A stretch of DNA of 33,286 bases from Acidimicrobiaceae bacterium (GTDB lineage Bacteria > Actinomycetota > Acidimicrobiia > Acidimicrobiales > Ilumatobacteraceae). The translations under genes were made by a program, and so were the position numbers. This document shows, piece by piece, positions 1 to 8,902 of the stretch; within the stretch, counting starts at the first letter, position 1; each line of letters starts with the position of its first letter. The notes beneath the pieces were generated by a model. It worked only from the letters and a program-made list of their open reading frames with translations, was not told where the DNA came from and searched no databases. Location of the stretch: positions 1 to 33,286 of the forward strand of contig CANFUE010000018.1 in the NCBI GenBank assembly GCA_947450115.1, in the 5' to 3' direction.

Positions 1-728
1 AAATCTTCGCTTATTTTTTTCAATTCCACGTCGTCAATACACAATGCAAGTGGCCCATCAACGGCATCTGCAAAACGAGTGAAACTTGCGACAATATTTT
101 CGAATTTTCCGAAGTGATCTAAATGGTCTGTATCAATGTTGGTCATTACCGCACCGCACAGAGGCAGCTTTTCATGCGTGCCATCGCTTTCATCAGCTTC
201 CACGACGAAGAGACCAGTATGCGACCAAGCACCATTGGTGTGGAGTCCCGGAGCATCTCCTCCAACAACAAAACCGCATTGCCCATCGGCCCCACCCAGC
301 ATCAACGAGATGAGGGTCGTGGTCGTGGTTTTTCCATGAGTACCAGCCACGCCAACGGCTGATGCCACTGCGCAAATGCTTGCCAGCATGTCGGCACGAG
401 ACAATGCAGGTATTCCCAATTCGCGAGCAGCAGCCATTTCGATATTGTCGCTCGGCACTCCGCTCGAGGCACACACTGCATCACATCCGAAAATGAGATC
501 TGCACTGTGCCCAATGTAAATATCGATGCCCAACTCTTTTAGTTGAGAAATATTTTCACTCGAGCGGATATCACTTCCAGATACTTGGTGCCCCATCGCA
601 ACGAGAGCCCTCGCAAGCGCACTCATACCAGGGCCGCCAATTCCCACTACATGCAACCGCCTGCATGTTGTCAATTCAATGGCGGCAACTTTTTTCATTT
701 GGGGCGAAGTGCTGTGAGAGGAGGACAT
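1..728 (-). CDS. murC: UDP-N-acetylmuramate--L-alanine ligase MurC (3' end beyond the window)
   Basis: MurC is the cytoplasmic ATP-dependent ligase that adds L-alanine to UDP-MurNAc, the first step in building the stem peptide. The visible 242 codons give the N-terminal Rossmann domain (GIGGPGMSALA near residue 30), the ATP P-loop GTHGKTTTT from about residue 129, and the central-domain segments EADESDG and TNIDTDHLDHFG. This is the MurC pattern rather than that of another Mur ligase. The gene runs off the left edge, so the C-terminal ligase domain is missing only because of the window. The ATG at 728 lies 15 bp after the murG stop; an internal ATG ten codons later (MKKVAAIE) is an alternative start, and neither has a strong Shine-Dalgarno sequence. 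The murG-murC order is standard for dcw clusters, and ftsQ and ftsZ may follow beyond the edge. Confidence 0.95.
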   Translation of the reverse strand, partial: MSSSHSTSPQMKKVAAIELTTCRRLHVVGIGGPGMSALARALVAMGHQVSGSDIRSSENISQLKELGIDIYIGHSADLIFGCDAVCASSGVPSDNIEMAAARELGIPALSRADMLASICAVASAVGVAGTHGKTTTTTLISLMLGGADGQCGFVVGGDAPGLHTNGAWSHTGLFVVEADESDGTHEKLPLCGAVMTNIDTDHLDHFGKFENIVASFTRFADAVDGPLALCIDDVELKKISED

Positions 729-743
729 AGTTACTTGAAGGCC

Positions 744-1874
744 TTAATCAGATGCACGTGCGACGGTAGCAATGAGCGAGCCCAGTTCCGCCCGCCGATT
801 CAATTCCCCAGCCAAATAGGCATTTTTACGCAATTCCTGGAGTTTTTCTTCATGCTGCATGAAGTGGGAAACCACAACTTTGACCTTCTGTGCAGAGAAG
901 CTTTCTTCCGTCATCAGAACTGCAGCACCAACGTCGGAGAGCAAACGAGCATTTTGCTCTTGGTGGTTATCTGCAGCCCCAGCCCACGGAACCAAAATAC
1001 TCGCCACTCCCAATGTGGCTATCTCACCAATGGTGCTGGCTCCGGAACGCGCAACAACAAGATCAGCTGCTTGGTAGACCTCTTGGATACGTGATTCATA
1101 GCCCACTCGCATGTAATTGGGCGACGCAACCGGTGTGATGTCTCCGACATATCGATTTCCTGCAATGTGATACCAAAATATTTCGCTGAGCGACGGATCA
1201 TCTCGCAGTTCCTCTGTCACATGATTGAGTAATGCCGAGCCAAGTGACCCTCCCATGACAACCACTACAAATTGGTTGAGCGGTATCCCAAGTGCCAAGC
1301 GTGCTGCGTTTTTCTCTACCAGACCAATTTCATTGGCGCCTGCTTGACGCAGGTGACGACGGATGGGCGCCCCAACCAGTGTTGCATTGAGCAGTGGCGA
1401 ATGTGGATGTGACTTCGTCACCACATCTGCATCTCGCGCCTGACGCCGAGTTGCTAATCCGGGTTGCGAGTCGTAGGAAACGACGACTCGACGAATTTTT
1501 AATTTCTTTGCCGCCCGCATTGGGGCCAAACTGCCGTATCCCCCAACAGACACCACCACGCTTGGCGATATCTCGCGCATCAGTTTGCACGCCTCTCGTG
1601 TTGCCTTGTGCATCAAGAACAACATTCGCACATTGTGAAATGCGGCTCGAGGCGACAGTTGGTGACGCGCACCTACGACATTGAGCAAGGTATACGGATA
1701 CTCAGTCAGGCAAAATATTTCCTTATCAATACCTCGCTGTGTACCAATGAAGTGAACGTCTTTAGCTAAGACACCCTCGTCTTCAAGCATTTCAGCAATA
1801 GCAACCACTGGCAGTACGTGCCCGCTGGTACCCCCGCCGCAAATAACAACTCGTGTGGGTTGTGAAAGTGTCAT
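744..1874 (-). CDS. murG: Lipid II synthase MurG (undecaprenyl-PP-MurNAc-pentapeptide GlcNAc transferase)
   Basis: MurG is a GT28 enzyme on the inner face of the membrane that transfers GlcNAc from UDP-GlcNAc to lipid I, giving lipid II. The 376-residue length is normal for the family. The N-terminal glycine loop GGGTSGHVLP lies at residues 13-22, and a second loop, SVGGYGSLAP, near 110. The C-terminal donor half has GGSLGS (the GGSQG motif), RSGASTIGEI and DNHQEQNAR, which contact UDP-GlcNAc in known structures. The acceptor-side segment SYDSQPGLATR replaces the usual EQN-x2-PGLTNR, a mild divergence. It starts at ATG 1874, 7 bp after the ftsW stop, in one transcription unit with ftsW and murC. 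Confidence 0.96.
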   Translation of the reverse strand: MTLSQPTRVVICGGGTSGHVLPVVAIAEMLEDEGVLAKDVHFIGTQRGIDKEIFCLTEYPYTLLNVVGARHQLSPRAAFHNVRMLFLMHKATREACKLMREISPSVVVSVGGYGSLAPMRAAKKLKIRRVVVSYDSQPGLATRRQARDADVVTKSHPHSPLLNATLVGAPIRRHLRQAGANEIGLVEKNAARLALGIPLNQFVVVVMGGSLGSALLNHVTEELRDDPSLSEIFWYHIAGNRYVGDITPVASPNYMRVGYESRIQEVYQAADLVVARSGASTIGEIATLGVASILVPWAGAADNHQEQNARLLSDVGAAVLMTEESFSAQKVKVVVSHFMQHEEKLQELRKNAYLAGELNRRAELGSLIATVARASD

Positions 1875-1881
1875 ATGGCAA

Positions 1882-3084
1882 TCACTTCATGTGGCGAGCA
1901 ACGTTGAGCAACAAGCCCGTGGCAGCCATGGTGACGAGTAGCGAACTACCGCCATAGGAGATGAACGGAAGGGTGAGACCGGTAACCGGCATCACTCCTG
2001 TCACTCCACCAATATTGACAATTGCTTGCACACCGAACCATGCAGTAATTCCGCCCGCGATGAGGGCGCCGAACGCATCGCGTGCACCAAGTGCAGCTTG
2101 AATACCAAAGACAATGAAAAGGAAAAAGAGACCCAAAACAGATACTGCACCCACGAAACCAAGTTCCTCGGCGATGACAGCAAAAATAAAGTCGGAGTGC
2201 GCAAGAGGTACATAGCCCCACTTCCCCGAGCCATCTCCCACTCCTACTCCGGTGAATCCTCCGTTAGCAATACTGATCATCGACTGGTACACCTGGTATC
2301 CCCAGTGACCTTTGTTCGCCTCAATATTAAAAAATGCCGTAAAACGTTCGCGACGGTACGTTTCCAAATTTACGAAGAACGCCACAACACCCAACCCAAG
2401 GGCGCTAACCACTGTTAAAAGTCGAAGCGAAGTTCCCGCAACAAATGCAATTGAGAGAACAATTGCACCAAAAATAATTGCTGACCCAAGGTCTTTTTGG
2501 GCCATGCACATACCACCGGCGAGAATGAGCACGAAAGCTACTTTTCCTAGACGGGTAGCCATGTCTGATACGTCGCGACGGTTCTTACTTAAAATTCTTG
2601 CTACATAAATTAATGTTGCCAATTTCAATAATTCAGATGGCTGAAAACGCCAAGCACCTTCTCCCACCCATGCACGTGCCCCGTTGACCGATGTACCGAG
2701 ACCGGGAACGAACGGCAACAACATGGCAAAAAATGATGCACCAAATATGAATGCTGCGTACTTCTTTAACATTTGGTACGGGAATGAGTAGGCGGCCCAC
2801 ATTAAGAGTGAGCCGATGCCAGCCCATGCAAGTTGACGGTAAAAGACGGCAAATGCAGATTTACCACTATGCAGCATCGTCACAGACGAAGCTGAGAGCA
2901 CCATTACAAGCCCAAACATCACTAGCAATGCGCTCACGATGAGGAGCCCATAGAACGCCACCGTCGGAGTTTGTGTAGCCATTTGTCGTTTGTTCGAGAC
3001 ACCTGAGCGATCGAGCGTTGCACGACGACGCTGCGCAACAGTTAAGAAACTTGCCTGAGAACGATCTGGAATGGCTGTGCTCAT
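1882..3084 (-). CDS. ftsW: SEDS peptidoglycan glycosyltransferase FtsW
   Basis: FtsW is the septal SEDS-family polymerase that joins lipid II into glycan strands together with its class B PBP, here FtsI. The 400-residue protein has about ten hydrophobic segments. It shows SEDS signatures NGARAW (134-139), FQPSELLKLA (147-156), QKDLGSAI, a long extracytoplasmic loop leading into HSDFIFAVIAEELG, and the C-terminal LPFISYGGSS. The first ~38 residues are a polar, Arg-rich cytoplasmic tail. Its ATG overlaps the murD stop as ATGA, and GAAGGAG lies about 10 bases upstream, so this start is preferred over the internal ATG at MATQTP. RodA is the only serious alternative; the position between murD and murG makes it FtsW. 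Confidence 0.95.
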   Translation of the reverse strand: MSTAIPDRSQASFLTVAQRRRATLDRSGVSNKRQMATQTPTVAFYGLLIVSALLVMFGLVMVLSASSVTMLHSGKSAFAVFYRQLAWAGIGSLLMWAAYSFPYQMLKKYAAFIFGASFFAMLLPFVPGLGTSVNGARAWVGEGAWRFQPSELLKLATLIYVARILSKNRRDVSDMATRLGKVAFVLILAGGMCMAQKDLGSAIIFGAIVLSIAFVAGTSLRLLTVVSALGLGVVAFFVNLETYRRERFTAFFNIEANKGHWGYQVYQSMISIANGGFTGVGVGDGSGKWGYVPLAHSDFIFAVIAEELGFVGAVSVLGLFFLFIVFGIQAALGARDAFGALIAGGITAWFGVQAIVNIGGVTGVMPVTGLTLPFISYGGSSLLVTMAATGLLLNVARHMK

Positions 3085-4448
3085 GTACGTGCTTCTCCTT
3101 CGCGCTGTGGAGATTCTTCCCCAACATAGGTCATTACACGGTCTGCAAAATCGCTTCCACGTTCTTCGTAGTTCTTATACCAATCAAAACTCGTACAGGC
3201 TGGCGACAACAACACAACATCACCTGTGCTGGCAATAGAACCCGCAACTTCAATAGCTTCCTGCATGCTTGTTGCAATATTGGTTGGACAAAGCCCTGCA
3301 AAAGCAGTTGCGATTTCTTGTGCACTTTCGCCAATACATACCACTGCTTTTACGTGCTGATGCTCAAGAGCAAGGTCTGCAAGATGAAGCCCCTTATTGC
3401 GCCCACCTGCAATAAGCACAATACTCGGGAAAGCCCGCAGTGCTGTTCGTGCAGCATGTGGAGAAGTTGCTTTTGAATCGTCAAACCAACGCACTCCATC
3501 TTTTTCAATGACGAGCTCAATGCGATGGTGCGACGGCTCAAACTCTTTCAATGCTTGAATAACTCCAGCATGAGTTCCAATGCCAGCTTCTAAACACATC
3601 GCAGCTGCTGCAAGACCATTTTGTATATCGTGCGGCAATGAACGTTTCATTTCCGCTTGCTTGACGAGAACTCCGGCCGGACCAACGAGCTCATTTCCCT
3701 TGACGAAATAGTCACTTTCTGCAGTTTCACCAAATGAGATAAATCGACCTGAACTATTGCGAGCGATAGTGCAAATATCGCCTTGAGCAAATGGTGCTAC
3801 TGCGACATCATTTGATTGCAGGTGCGCCCAAATTTTTGCTTTCGAACCAACGTACGAGGCAAAGTCGCGATGCCAATCAAGATGGTCGGGGGCAATATTG
3901 AGCCACGTTGAGGCGTTTGCACGAAAAGTATTCGTAAGCGTTAATCGGAAACTTGAGCACTCCACAACAAATGCTTCTGCGTCGCTGTTGAGAGCCTCAA
4001 TAAATGGCGTTTCGGTGTTCCCTACTGCAGCCACTCGCTTTCCGGATGCACGAATCATTGCTGCAGCCATCAAAGTTGTTGTTGTTTTTCCATCTGTACC
4101 AGTAACGGCAAGAATGGGGCGCGGACCACCTACGCGAGATTGCTCCCAGCGATAGGCCAACTCGATTTCCGACAGCATCTCTTTTTGTGCATCAACAGAA
4201 ATAGCAAACAGTGGATGAGTTTCAGGAACTCCTGGTGCAGGCATCACGTAATCGACGTTTTTCACCAAAGTGGCAAGCGCCCCAAGATCTCCTGCAGGGA
4301 AGATTTCGGCGCCAAGTTCTTTTCCTAGCAACTCATGGCGTTGAGATAACTGATCGTCGGCAAGAACAACTTCGCTTCCGCGCGCCACAAGTGCACGCGC
4401 AACAGAAGTGCCAGCGATTCCTAGCCCGTACACCAAGACTCTGGTCAT
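3081..4448 (-). CDS. murD: UDP-N-acetylmuramoyl-L-alanine--D-glutamate ligase MurD
   Basis: MurD adds D-glutamate to UDP-MurNAc-L-Ala in the cytoplasm, using ATP. The 455-residue product starts MTRVLVYGLGIAGTS, the N-terminal nucleotide-fold glycine loop. The P-loop GTDGKTTTT is at about 117-125, NIAPDHLDWH marks the central domain, and DDSKATSPHA plus LLSPACTSFDWYKNYEERG mark the C-terminal domain typical of MurD. The open frame extends 75 bases further upstream into mraY, but that extension (Cys/His/Arg-rich) does not resemble MurD. The ATG at 4448 overlaps the mraY stop as ATGA and has GAGG upstream, so I take it as the start. The 3' end overlaps ftsW by 4 bases, indicating translational coupling on both sides. 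Confidence 0.95.
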   Translation of the reverse strand: MTRVLVYGLGIAGTSVARALVARGSEVVLADDQLSQRHELLGKELGAEIFPAGDLGALATLVKNVDYVMPAPGVPETHPLFAISVDAQKEMLSEIELAYRWEQSRVGGPRPILAVTGTDGKTTTTLMAAAMIRASGKRVAAVGNTETPFIEALNSDAEAFVVECSSFRLTLTNTFRANASTWLNIAPDHLDWHRDFASYVGSKAKIWAHLQSNDVAVAPFAQGDICTIARNSSGRFISFGETAESDYFVKGNELVGPAGVLVKQAEMKRSLPHDIQNGLAAAAMCLEAGIGTHAGVIQALKEFEPSHHRIELVIEKDGVRWFDDSKATSPHAARTALRAFPSIVLIAGGRNKGLHLADLALEHQHVKAVVCIGESAQEIATAFAGLCPTNIATSMQEAIEVAGSIASTGDVVLLSPACTSFDWYKNYEERGSDFADRVMTYVGEESPQREGEART

Positions 4449-5491
4449 CGGCCTACGCCTCGCGTGAAGTCTCCGATGTACACAGCAAGTGCTGTGGCAA
4501 CACAGATTCCTTGGATGATCCAAAAACGAATGATGACAGTGGTTTCTGGCCAGCCCACCAATTCAAAGTGATGATGAATCGGAGACATCCGCAAGATACG
4601 ACGTTTGCGCCCGGACGCTTTGAATACACCCATTTGCACCGCTACCGACCCAGCTTCAAACACATTGATGCCACAGATCAGCAACAGCAAAAGATGTGTA
4701 TTAGTCGTGACAGCAAGAAGTCCGAGTGCTGAACCAATTCCAAGAGCACCCACATCACCCATAAAAATTTTTGCCGGCGCGGCGTTCCACCATAAAAAGC
4801 CACCACATGCCCCAGCAAATGCTGCAGCCAGCACTGCCAGGTCGAGTGGATTCACTAATCCGTACACCTCGGGGTTACGAAAAGCCCAATAGGCAATAAC
4901 GGTGTAGGCAAGAAACGACATCAAAGCAGAACCACCTGCAAGGCCATCGAGCCCATCAGTGACATTCACTGCGTTAGTTGCGCTCCACACCATGATGGCT
5001 GCCCAAATAACCCACAGTGGCCACGGGATATTCCATCCCGGGTAAGAACTGCGCGTAATAGAGAAGGTGCTGCTGACATTTGTTGCAGTTACTAGCCACC
5101 AGAGAAACAACACCGTGATGCCAAATGTGAGATAGCCCTTCTTCTTCCAGAAGATGCCACGATTATGAGCCTTGCGAACCTTGATGAAGTCATCGAGAAA
5201 CCCCATGAAGGCCATCACGAAAATACATGCCCACATAATGAGAGCTTGATTTGAAAACGCAAGGCCATGCCGCAGATGCGCAACGAACCAACCGAGGAAT
5301 GCCGCAATAACAATTGCTGCTCCTCCCATGGTGGGGGTGCCTTGCTTTGCCATATGGTGCGTTGGGCCAAGATCTTCTTTACCCAAGATCGGTTGTCCAC
5401 GACCTATGCGTCGAAAGAAACCAATGAGGTAGCGGGTTCCAAAGAGTGAGCCCGCCATTGCTACGGCTCCTCCTATAAAGACGGCAATCAC
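4445..5491 (-). CDS. mraY: Phospho-N-acetylmuramoyl-pentapeptide-transferase MraY
   Basis: MraY is the integral membrane enzyme that transfers phospho-MurNAc-pentapeptide to undecaprenyl phosphate, forming lipid I. The 348-residue, roughly ten-helix protein has the family motifs: THHMAKQGTPTMGG (44-57), DDFIKV with the catalytic Asp pair (100-101), NVTDGLDGLAGG (176-187), MGDVGALGIG, and PIHHHFE with the His triplet (306-308). The start is a GTG at 5491 that overlaps the murE stop as GTGA, with AAGGCGG upstream. No murF lies between murE and mraY, where it is normally found. Confidence 0.96.
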   Translation of the reverse strand: MIAVFIGGAVAMAGSLFGTRYLIGFFRRIGRGQPILGKEDLGPTHHMAKQGTPTMGGAAIVIAAFLGWFVAHLRHGLAFSNQALIMWACIFVMAFMGFLDDFIKVRKAHNRGIFWKKKGYLTFGITVLFLWWLVTATNVSSTFSITRSSYPGWNIPWPLWVIWAAIMVWSATNAVNVTDGLDGLAGGSALMSFLAYTVIAYWAFRNPEVYGLVNPLDLAVLAAAFAGACGGFLWWNAAPAKIFMGDVGALGIGSALGLLAVTTNTHLLLLLICGINVFEAGSVAVQMGVFKASGRKRRILRMSPIHHHFELVGWPETTVIIRFWIIQGICVATALAVYIGDFTRGVGR

Positions 5492-6927
5492 GAGGTGCCC
5501 GCCTTTTTGTGGGCAAAGGCCAACTCGAGTTCTTCTCTATCGCTCAACGGCTCGCTCATATTTCCCGTGACTTGAAAAGCTTCATGTCCTTTGCCCGCAA
5601 CGATGACCACGTCACCCGACTGAGCAAGACCCACTGCGTAAGCAATGGCTTCTCGACGGTTAGCAATTTCCACCGCTCTAGTTTTGTTCATTCCCGAGCA
5701 GATATCGGCGATGATGGCAAGAGGGTCTTCGGAGCGTGAATTATCACTCGTCACAATGACGACATCAGCAAGCTCGCTTGCAATTTTTCCCATCTCTGGC
5801 CGCTTCTCGCGATCGCGGTCTCCACCGCACCCGAAAACCACAATGACCCGACCACTTTTTGCCGACACACGTGCAGAACTCAATATGGCAAACAACGAAT
5901 CTGGAGTATGAGCAAAATCAACAAAAGCCTCTACCCCACTTGTATTGGCTATTTTCTGAACCCTTCCAGGGATAAGAGCAAGGTTTTCAAGACCATGCAC
6001 TATGGCATCACGATCGACCCCATGCTCCTCGGCAGCAGTTGCGGCAAGCAGTGCATTACTCACATTAAAAATTCCCCCAATGGGAAGCGCGATGTCTCTG
6101 CCTCGCCAAGTAAAAGAACTCTGCGACAATGAGCTGTGCAAGTTCTGCACCTCTTTGAGAGAAACACGAACGAGATCGCTACTTGTATAGCTGTCTTTGA
6201 GGAGATCAACAAGTTTCACTCCCCATGCATCGTCAACATTGATGATTGCCAATTGAGTTGTAGAAGTGCGAAAGAGTTCTGCCTTTGCCGCAAAATAATT
6301 CTCTATCGTCCCATGAAAGTCGAGATGATCATGCCCGAGATTCGTAAAAATTCCTGCCGCGAACTGCACACCAGCAACCCGCTGTAGTTGGAGTGCGTGA
6401 GAAGTCACTTCCATCACTACCGACTGCGCCCCAGTATCAATTGCCCTGCGCATCTCTCGTTGCAAATCGGTGGATTCTGGAGTTGTTCTCTCGCTGTTGA
6501 GGGTGCCAAATACGTGCGACACCTTGCCAGCACTCTTCAATATTGCAGCCAACATCGCTGCAGTAGTTGTTTTTCCGTTGGTACCGGTAATACCAAAAAC
6601 GGGAACTTCAAGTGACGGACGCCCGTGTACCACATGAGCGGCGAATGCCATCGCCTTGCGGTCTTCGCGTACTTTCAGAAATGGCAAAGAGTACGGGCCA
6701 TCTTGAGTGACCAGCAAAGCACTTGCTCCACTTTGAGTTGCGCGGTCTACGAACTGATGCCCGTCTGTGTTGGCCCCAGCTATGCAACAAAAAAGTGTGC
6801 CACTCTCTACAGTGCGTGAATCGTGACTCACATCCGAGATTGCGATGTCAACAACATCGCTTACATCAGAGGCAAGCACACCACGAGATGCCAGTTCTAC
6901 AGCGACATCTTGTAGCGATACCCGCAT
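5488..6927 (-). CDS. murE: UDP-MurNAc-tripeptide synthetase MurE
   Basis: MurE adds the third stem-peptide residue (meso-diaminopimelate in most actinobacteria) to UDP-MurNAc-L-Ala-D-Glu. Counting from the ATG at 6927 the protein has 479 residues, with the P-loop GITGTNGKTTTA at 112-123. YFAAKAELF carries the Lys expected to be carbamylated (215), DFAHTPDSL is near 338, the substrate-specificity motif appears as DNSR (395-398), and GKGHE is near the end. DAP-adding enzymes normally read DNPR; the Arg that contacts DAP is kept, so DAP specificity is likely. The open frame reaches 7023, but earlier starts (6960, 6948, 7023) overlap ftsI and give an unrelated N-terminus. The ATG at 6927 lies just after the ftsI stop. 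The exact start is uncertain. Confidence 0.93.
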   Translation of the reverse strand: MRVSLQDVAVELASRGVLASDVSDVVDIAISDVSHDSRTVESGTLFCCIAGANTDGHQFVDRATQSGASALLVTQDGPYSLPFLKVREDRKAMAFAAHVVHGRPSLEVPVFGITGTNGKTTTAAMLAAILKSAGKVSHVFGTLNSERTTPESTDLQREMRRAIDTGAQSVVMEVTSHALQLQRVAGVQFAAGIFTNLGHDHLDFHGTIENYFAAKAELFRTSTTQLAIINVDDAWGVKLVDLLKDSYTSSDLVRVSLKEVQNLHSSLSQSSFTWRGRDIALPIGGIFNVSNALLAATAAEEHGVDRDAIVHGLENLALIPGRVQKIANTSGVEAFVDFAHTPDSLFAILSSARVSAKSGRVIVVFGCGGDRDREKRPEMGKIASELADVVIVTSDNSRSEDPLAIIADICSGMNKTRAVEIANRREAIAYAVGLAQSGDVVIVAGKGHEAFQVTGNMSEPLSDREELELAFAHKKAGTS

Positions 6928-6931
6928 TCTC

Positions 6932-8902
6932 TTAGTGAGCCGCTTCATTTGCACGGGCATAAGGGTCAACTCGCCCACAGGGCTGCGTCGTTGCTGCAGG
7001 CTTAATACGAAGCTCGCGGGCAACTACGCCACCAATTTGCGCAAATACAGGTGCAGCTGCGGTTCCACCGAAACGGTCACGTGACCCAGCATCTGGTTCG
7101 TCGATTGAAACAAGGACAGTTACTTGCGGGTCTTCTGCCGGCAAGAACCCGACGAACGATGCAAAATACTTACGGCCACCTTGATCTGTTCCATAAGTTC
7201 CGTCAGATTGAATTTTGTAACCAGTACCCGTTTTGCCCGCAATGGTCATTCCGGGAATTTGCGCCAAGGTACCCGTTCCGTAACAAACGACGTCACGCAT
7301 CATGAGGTTCATTTCTTGGGCAGTGGTCGACTTCAGCACCTCATGAGTGGATGATTGCTCAAGATACTTTGTTTTACCACTCTGATCGATCACCGCACTC
7401 ACCATGCGCGGTGCTACATACACACCATTATTTGCAATCACATTAACTGCCGAAAGCAACTGCACCGACGTTGATGCGAATCCATAACCATAGGCAACAG
7501 TAATTTTCTCTGTTCCTTGCCATTTTTTTACCGGCTTCAAAATGCCAGCACTCTCGTCGGGAAGATCTAGATCTGATTTAGCCCCAAATCCAAATGCATG
7601 TAAATATGAGGCCAGTGTTGGACTCGAAATACGTTGAGCAGCAAGCACTGTTCCGAGGTTTGATGACTTTACTAAAATTTCTTTAACCGACATCTCTTGC
7701 AGTGGGTGCGGGTAAGCATCGCGAATGAGGTATTTATCAAAAGTTTGAGCTCCCGGCACATGGAAGGTGGAGTCTGGGGTGATTGCGCCTTCGTTAATTG
7801 TTGCTGCCAAGCTAAATACTTTGGCGACCGAGCCGGTTTCATGTGAATCGACTGCGGCAAAGTTGCCAGAAGTGTTTGTCAATGTGCCGTCTGCATTACG
7901 TCGCACGTTTGCCATGGCATAAATATCACCAGTTTTTGAATTCATCACCATCGCAACTCCACCGCGTGCACCGACCTTCGCGACCTGCTCCACCAAAAGT
8001 TGATCGACTTGATACTGAATAGAACGATCAAGAGTAAGTACTAGATCTTCACCTGGTCGAGGCTGCACTTCCATGCTGTTCGAGCCGGGAATGGAGCGAC
8101 CTTGGTTATCTTGTTCACGAACAAATCGGCCATTTTTACCGGTCAAAATGTCGTTGTACTTCAGTTCCAATCCGGCAGTACCGACCCCGTCTGTATCGGT
8201 CTTGCCCACAACAGACTTTGCCGAAACACCAACAATGGTTCGTGCAGGTTCTTCATAGGCACCAATACCGGGAAGCTTCAAGGCGGTAATTGACTGCACA
8301 ATTTTTGGGTCTACCTGGCGAGCAATAAAAGAGAAATTCGATTTACGTGCCGCAAAGGTTGTTGCCAACTCTTGTTCCTTCGTTGCATCAAAACGCATGA
8401 GACCAGCAACTGCTTTGGCCGTGCCTGCAGGGTCGGTAACAGCCTTTGGATCGGCATACAACGTCATCATTGGTACCGACATAGCAATTTCTTGGCCAGT
8501 GCGATCGAAAATTGCACCACGTTCAGCAGGAAGAATTGTGGCACGCACTCTGTTGTCTATTCCTGCGGCACGAAATTTATCGCCACCAAATACCTGCAGT
8601 CGAGAAACTTGAGCCACCAAAACTGCGAGCAGCAAAAGAAGAATTCCCAAGGCCCAACGCAGTCTTTTTTTCAGACTCGGCGCAGCAACAAACGGTGCAC
8701 GTCGCACCGATAGTTTCGTTATTTTCTTTTGTTGTGTCTGCACTGGCTGCAGATGACGCTGCCGTTGTTCAGTTGTGCGTACCCGTTGTGTTGAACTGGG
8801 GCGCGAACGAGTTCTCGTTTGATGAGCGGTTGATCCGTGACTTCGCGTTACTCGAGAAGTGGCTGCAGCACGTGGTGCACGGACATTCGTTCTTGAATTC
8901 AC
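6932..8902 (-). CDS. ftsI: Septal transpeptidase FtsI / PBP3 (class B penicillin-binding protein)
   Basis: FtsI crosslinks septal peptidoglycan with its extracytoplasmic transpeptidase domain and works with FtsW. The 656-residue protein has an ~80-residue cytoplasmic tail very rich in Arg, Thr, Ser and Gln and almost free of acidic residues. One membrane helix (about 84-102) and the pedestal domain (ERGAIFDRTG at 127-136) follow. The penicillin-binding motifs are SxxK (S358-V-A-K361), SxN (S413-S-N415) and KTG (557-559). The sequence before the nucleophile is ETGS rather than the usual EPGS. The start is a GTG overlapping the ftsL stop as GTGA, preceded by AGGTGGA. The basic tail could contact FtsZ, nucleic acid or a cytoplasmic partner (inference). 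Confidence 0.95.
   Translation of the reverse strand: MNSRTNVRAPRAAATSRVTRSHGSTAHQTRTRSRPSSTQRVRTTEQRQRHLQPVQTQQKKITKLSVRRAPFVAAPSLKKRLRWALGILLLLLAVLVAQVSRLQVFGGDKFRAAGIDNRVRATILPAERGAIFDRTGQEIAMSVPMMTLYADPKAVTDPAGTAKAVAGLMRFDATKEQELATTFAARKSNFSFIARQVDPKIVQSITALKLPGIGAYEEPARTIVGVSAKSVVGKTDTDGVGTAGLELKYNDILTGKNGRFVREQDNQGRSIPGSNSMEVQPRPGEDLVLTLDRSIQYQVDQLLVEQVAKVGARGGVAMVMNSKTGDIYAMANVRRNADGTLTNTSGNFAAVDSHETGSVAKVFSLAATINEGAITPDSTFHVPGAQTFDKYLIRDAYPHPLQEMSVKEILVKSSNLGTVLAAQRISSPTLASYLHAFGFGAKSDLDLPDESAGILKPVKKWQGTEKITVAYGYGFASTSVQLLSAVNVIANNGVYVAPRMVSAVIDQSGKTKYLEQSSTHEVLKSTTAQEMNLMMRDVVCYGTGTLAQIPGMTIAGKTGTGYKIQSDGTYGTDQGGRKYFASFVGFLPAEDPQVTVLVSIDEPDAGSRDRFGGTAAAPVFAQIGGVVARELRIKPAATTQPCGRVDPYARANEAAH

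Noticed and set aside
543-1094. A 183-codon plus-strand open frame over murC/murG
   Set aside because: Antisense to conserved murG and murC sequence; composition is like a shadow frame.
4449-4523. A longer N-terminus for murD
   Set aside because: The extra residues are inside mraY, Cys/His/Arg-rich and unlike MurD; the ATGA overlap at 4448 with the family N-terminus is better.
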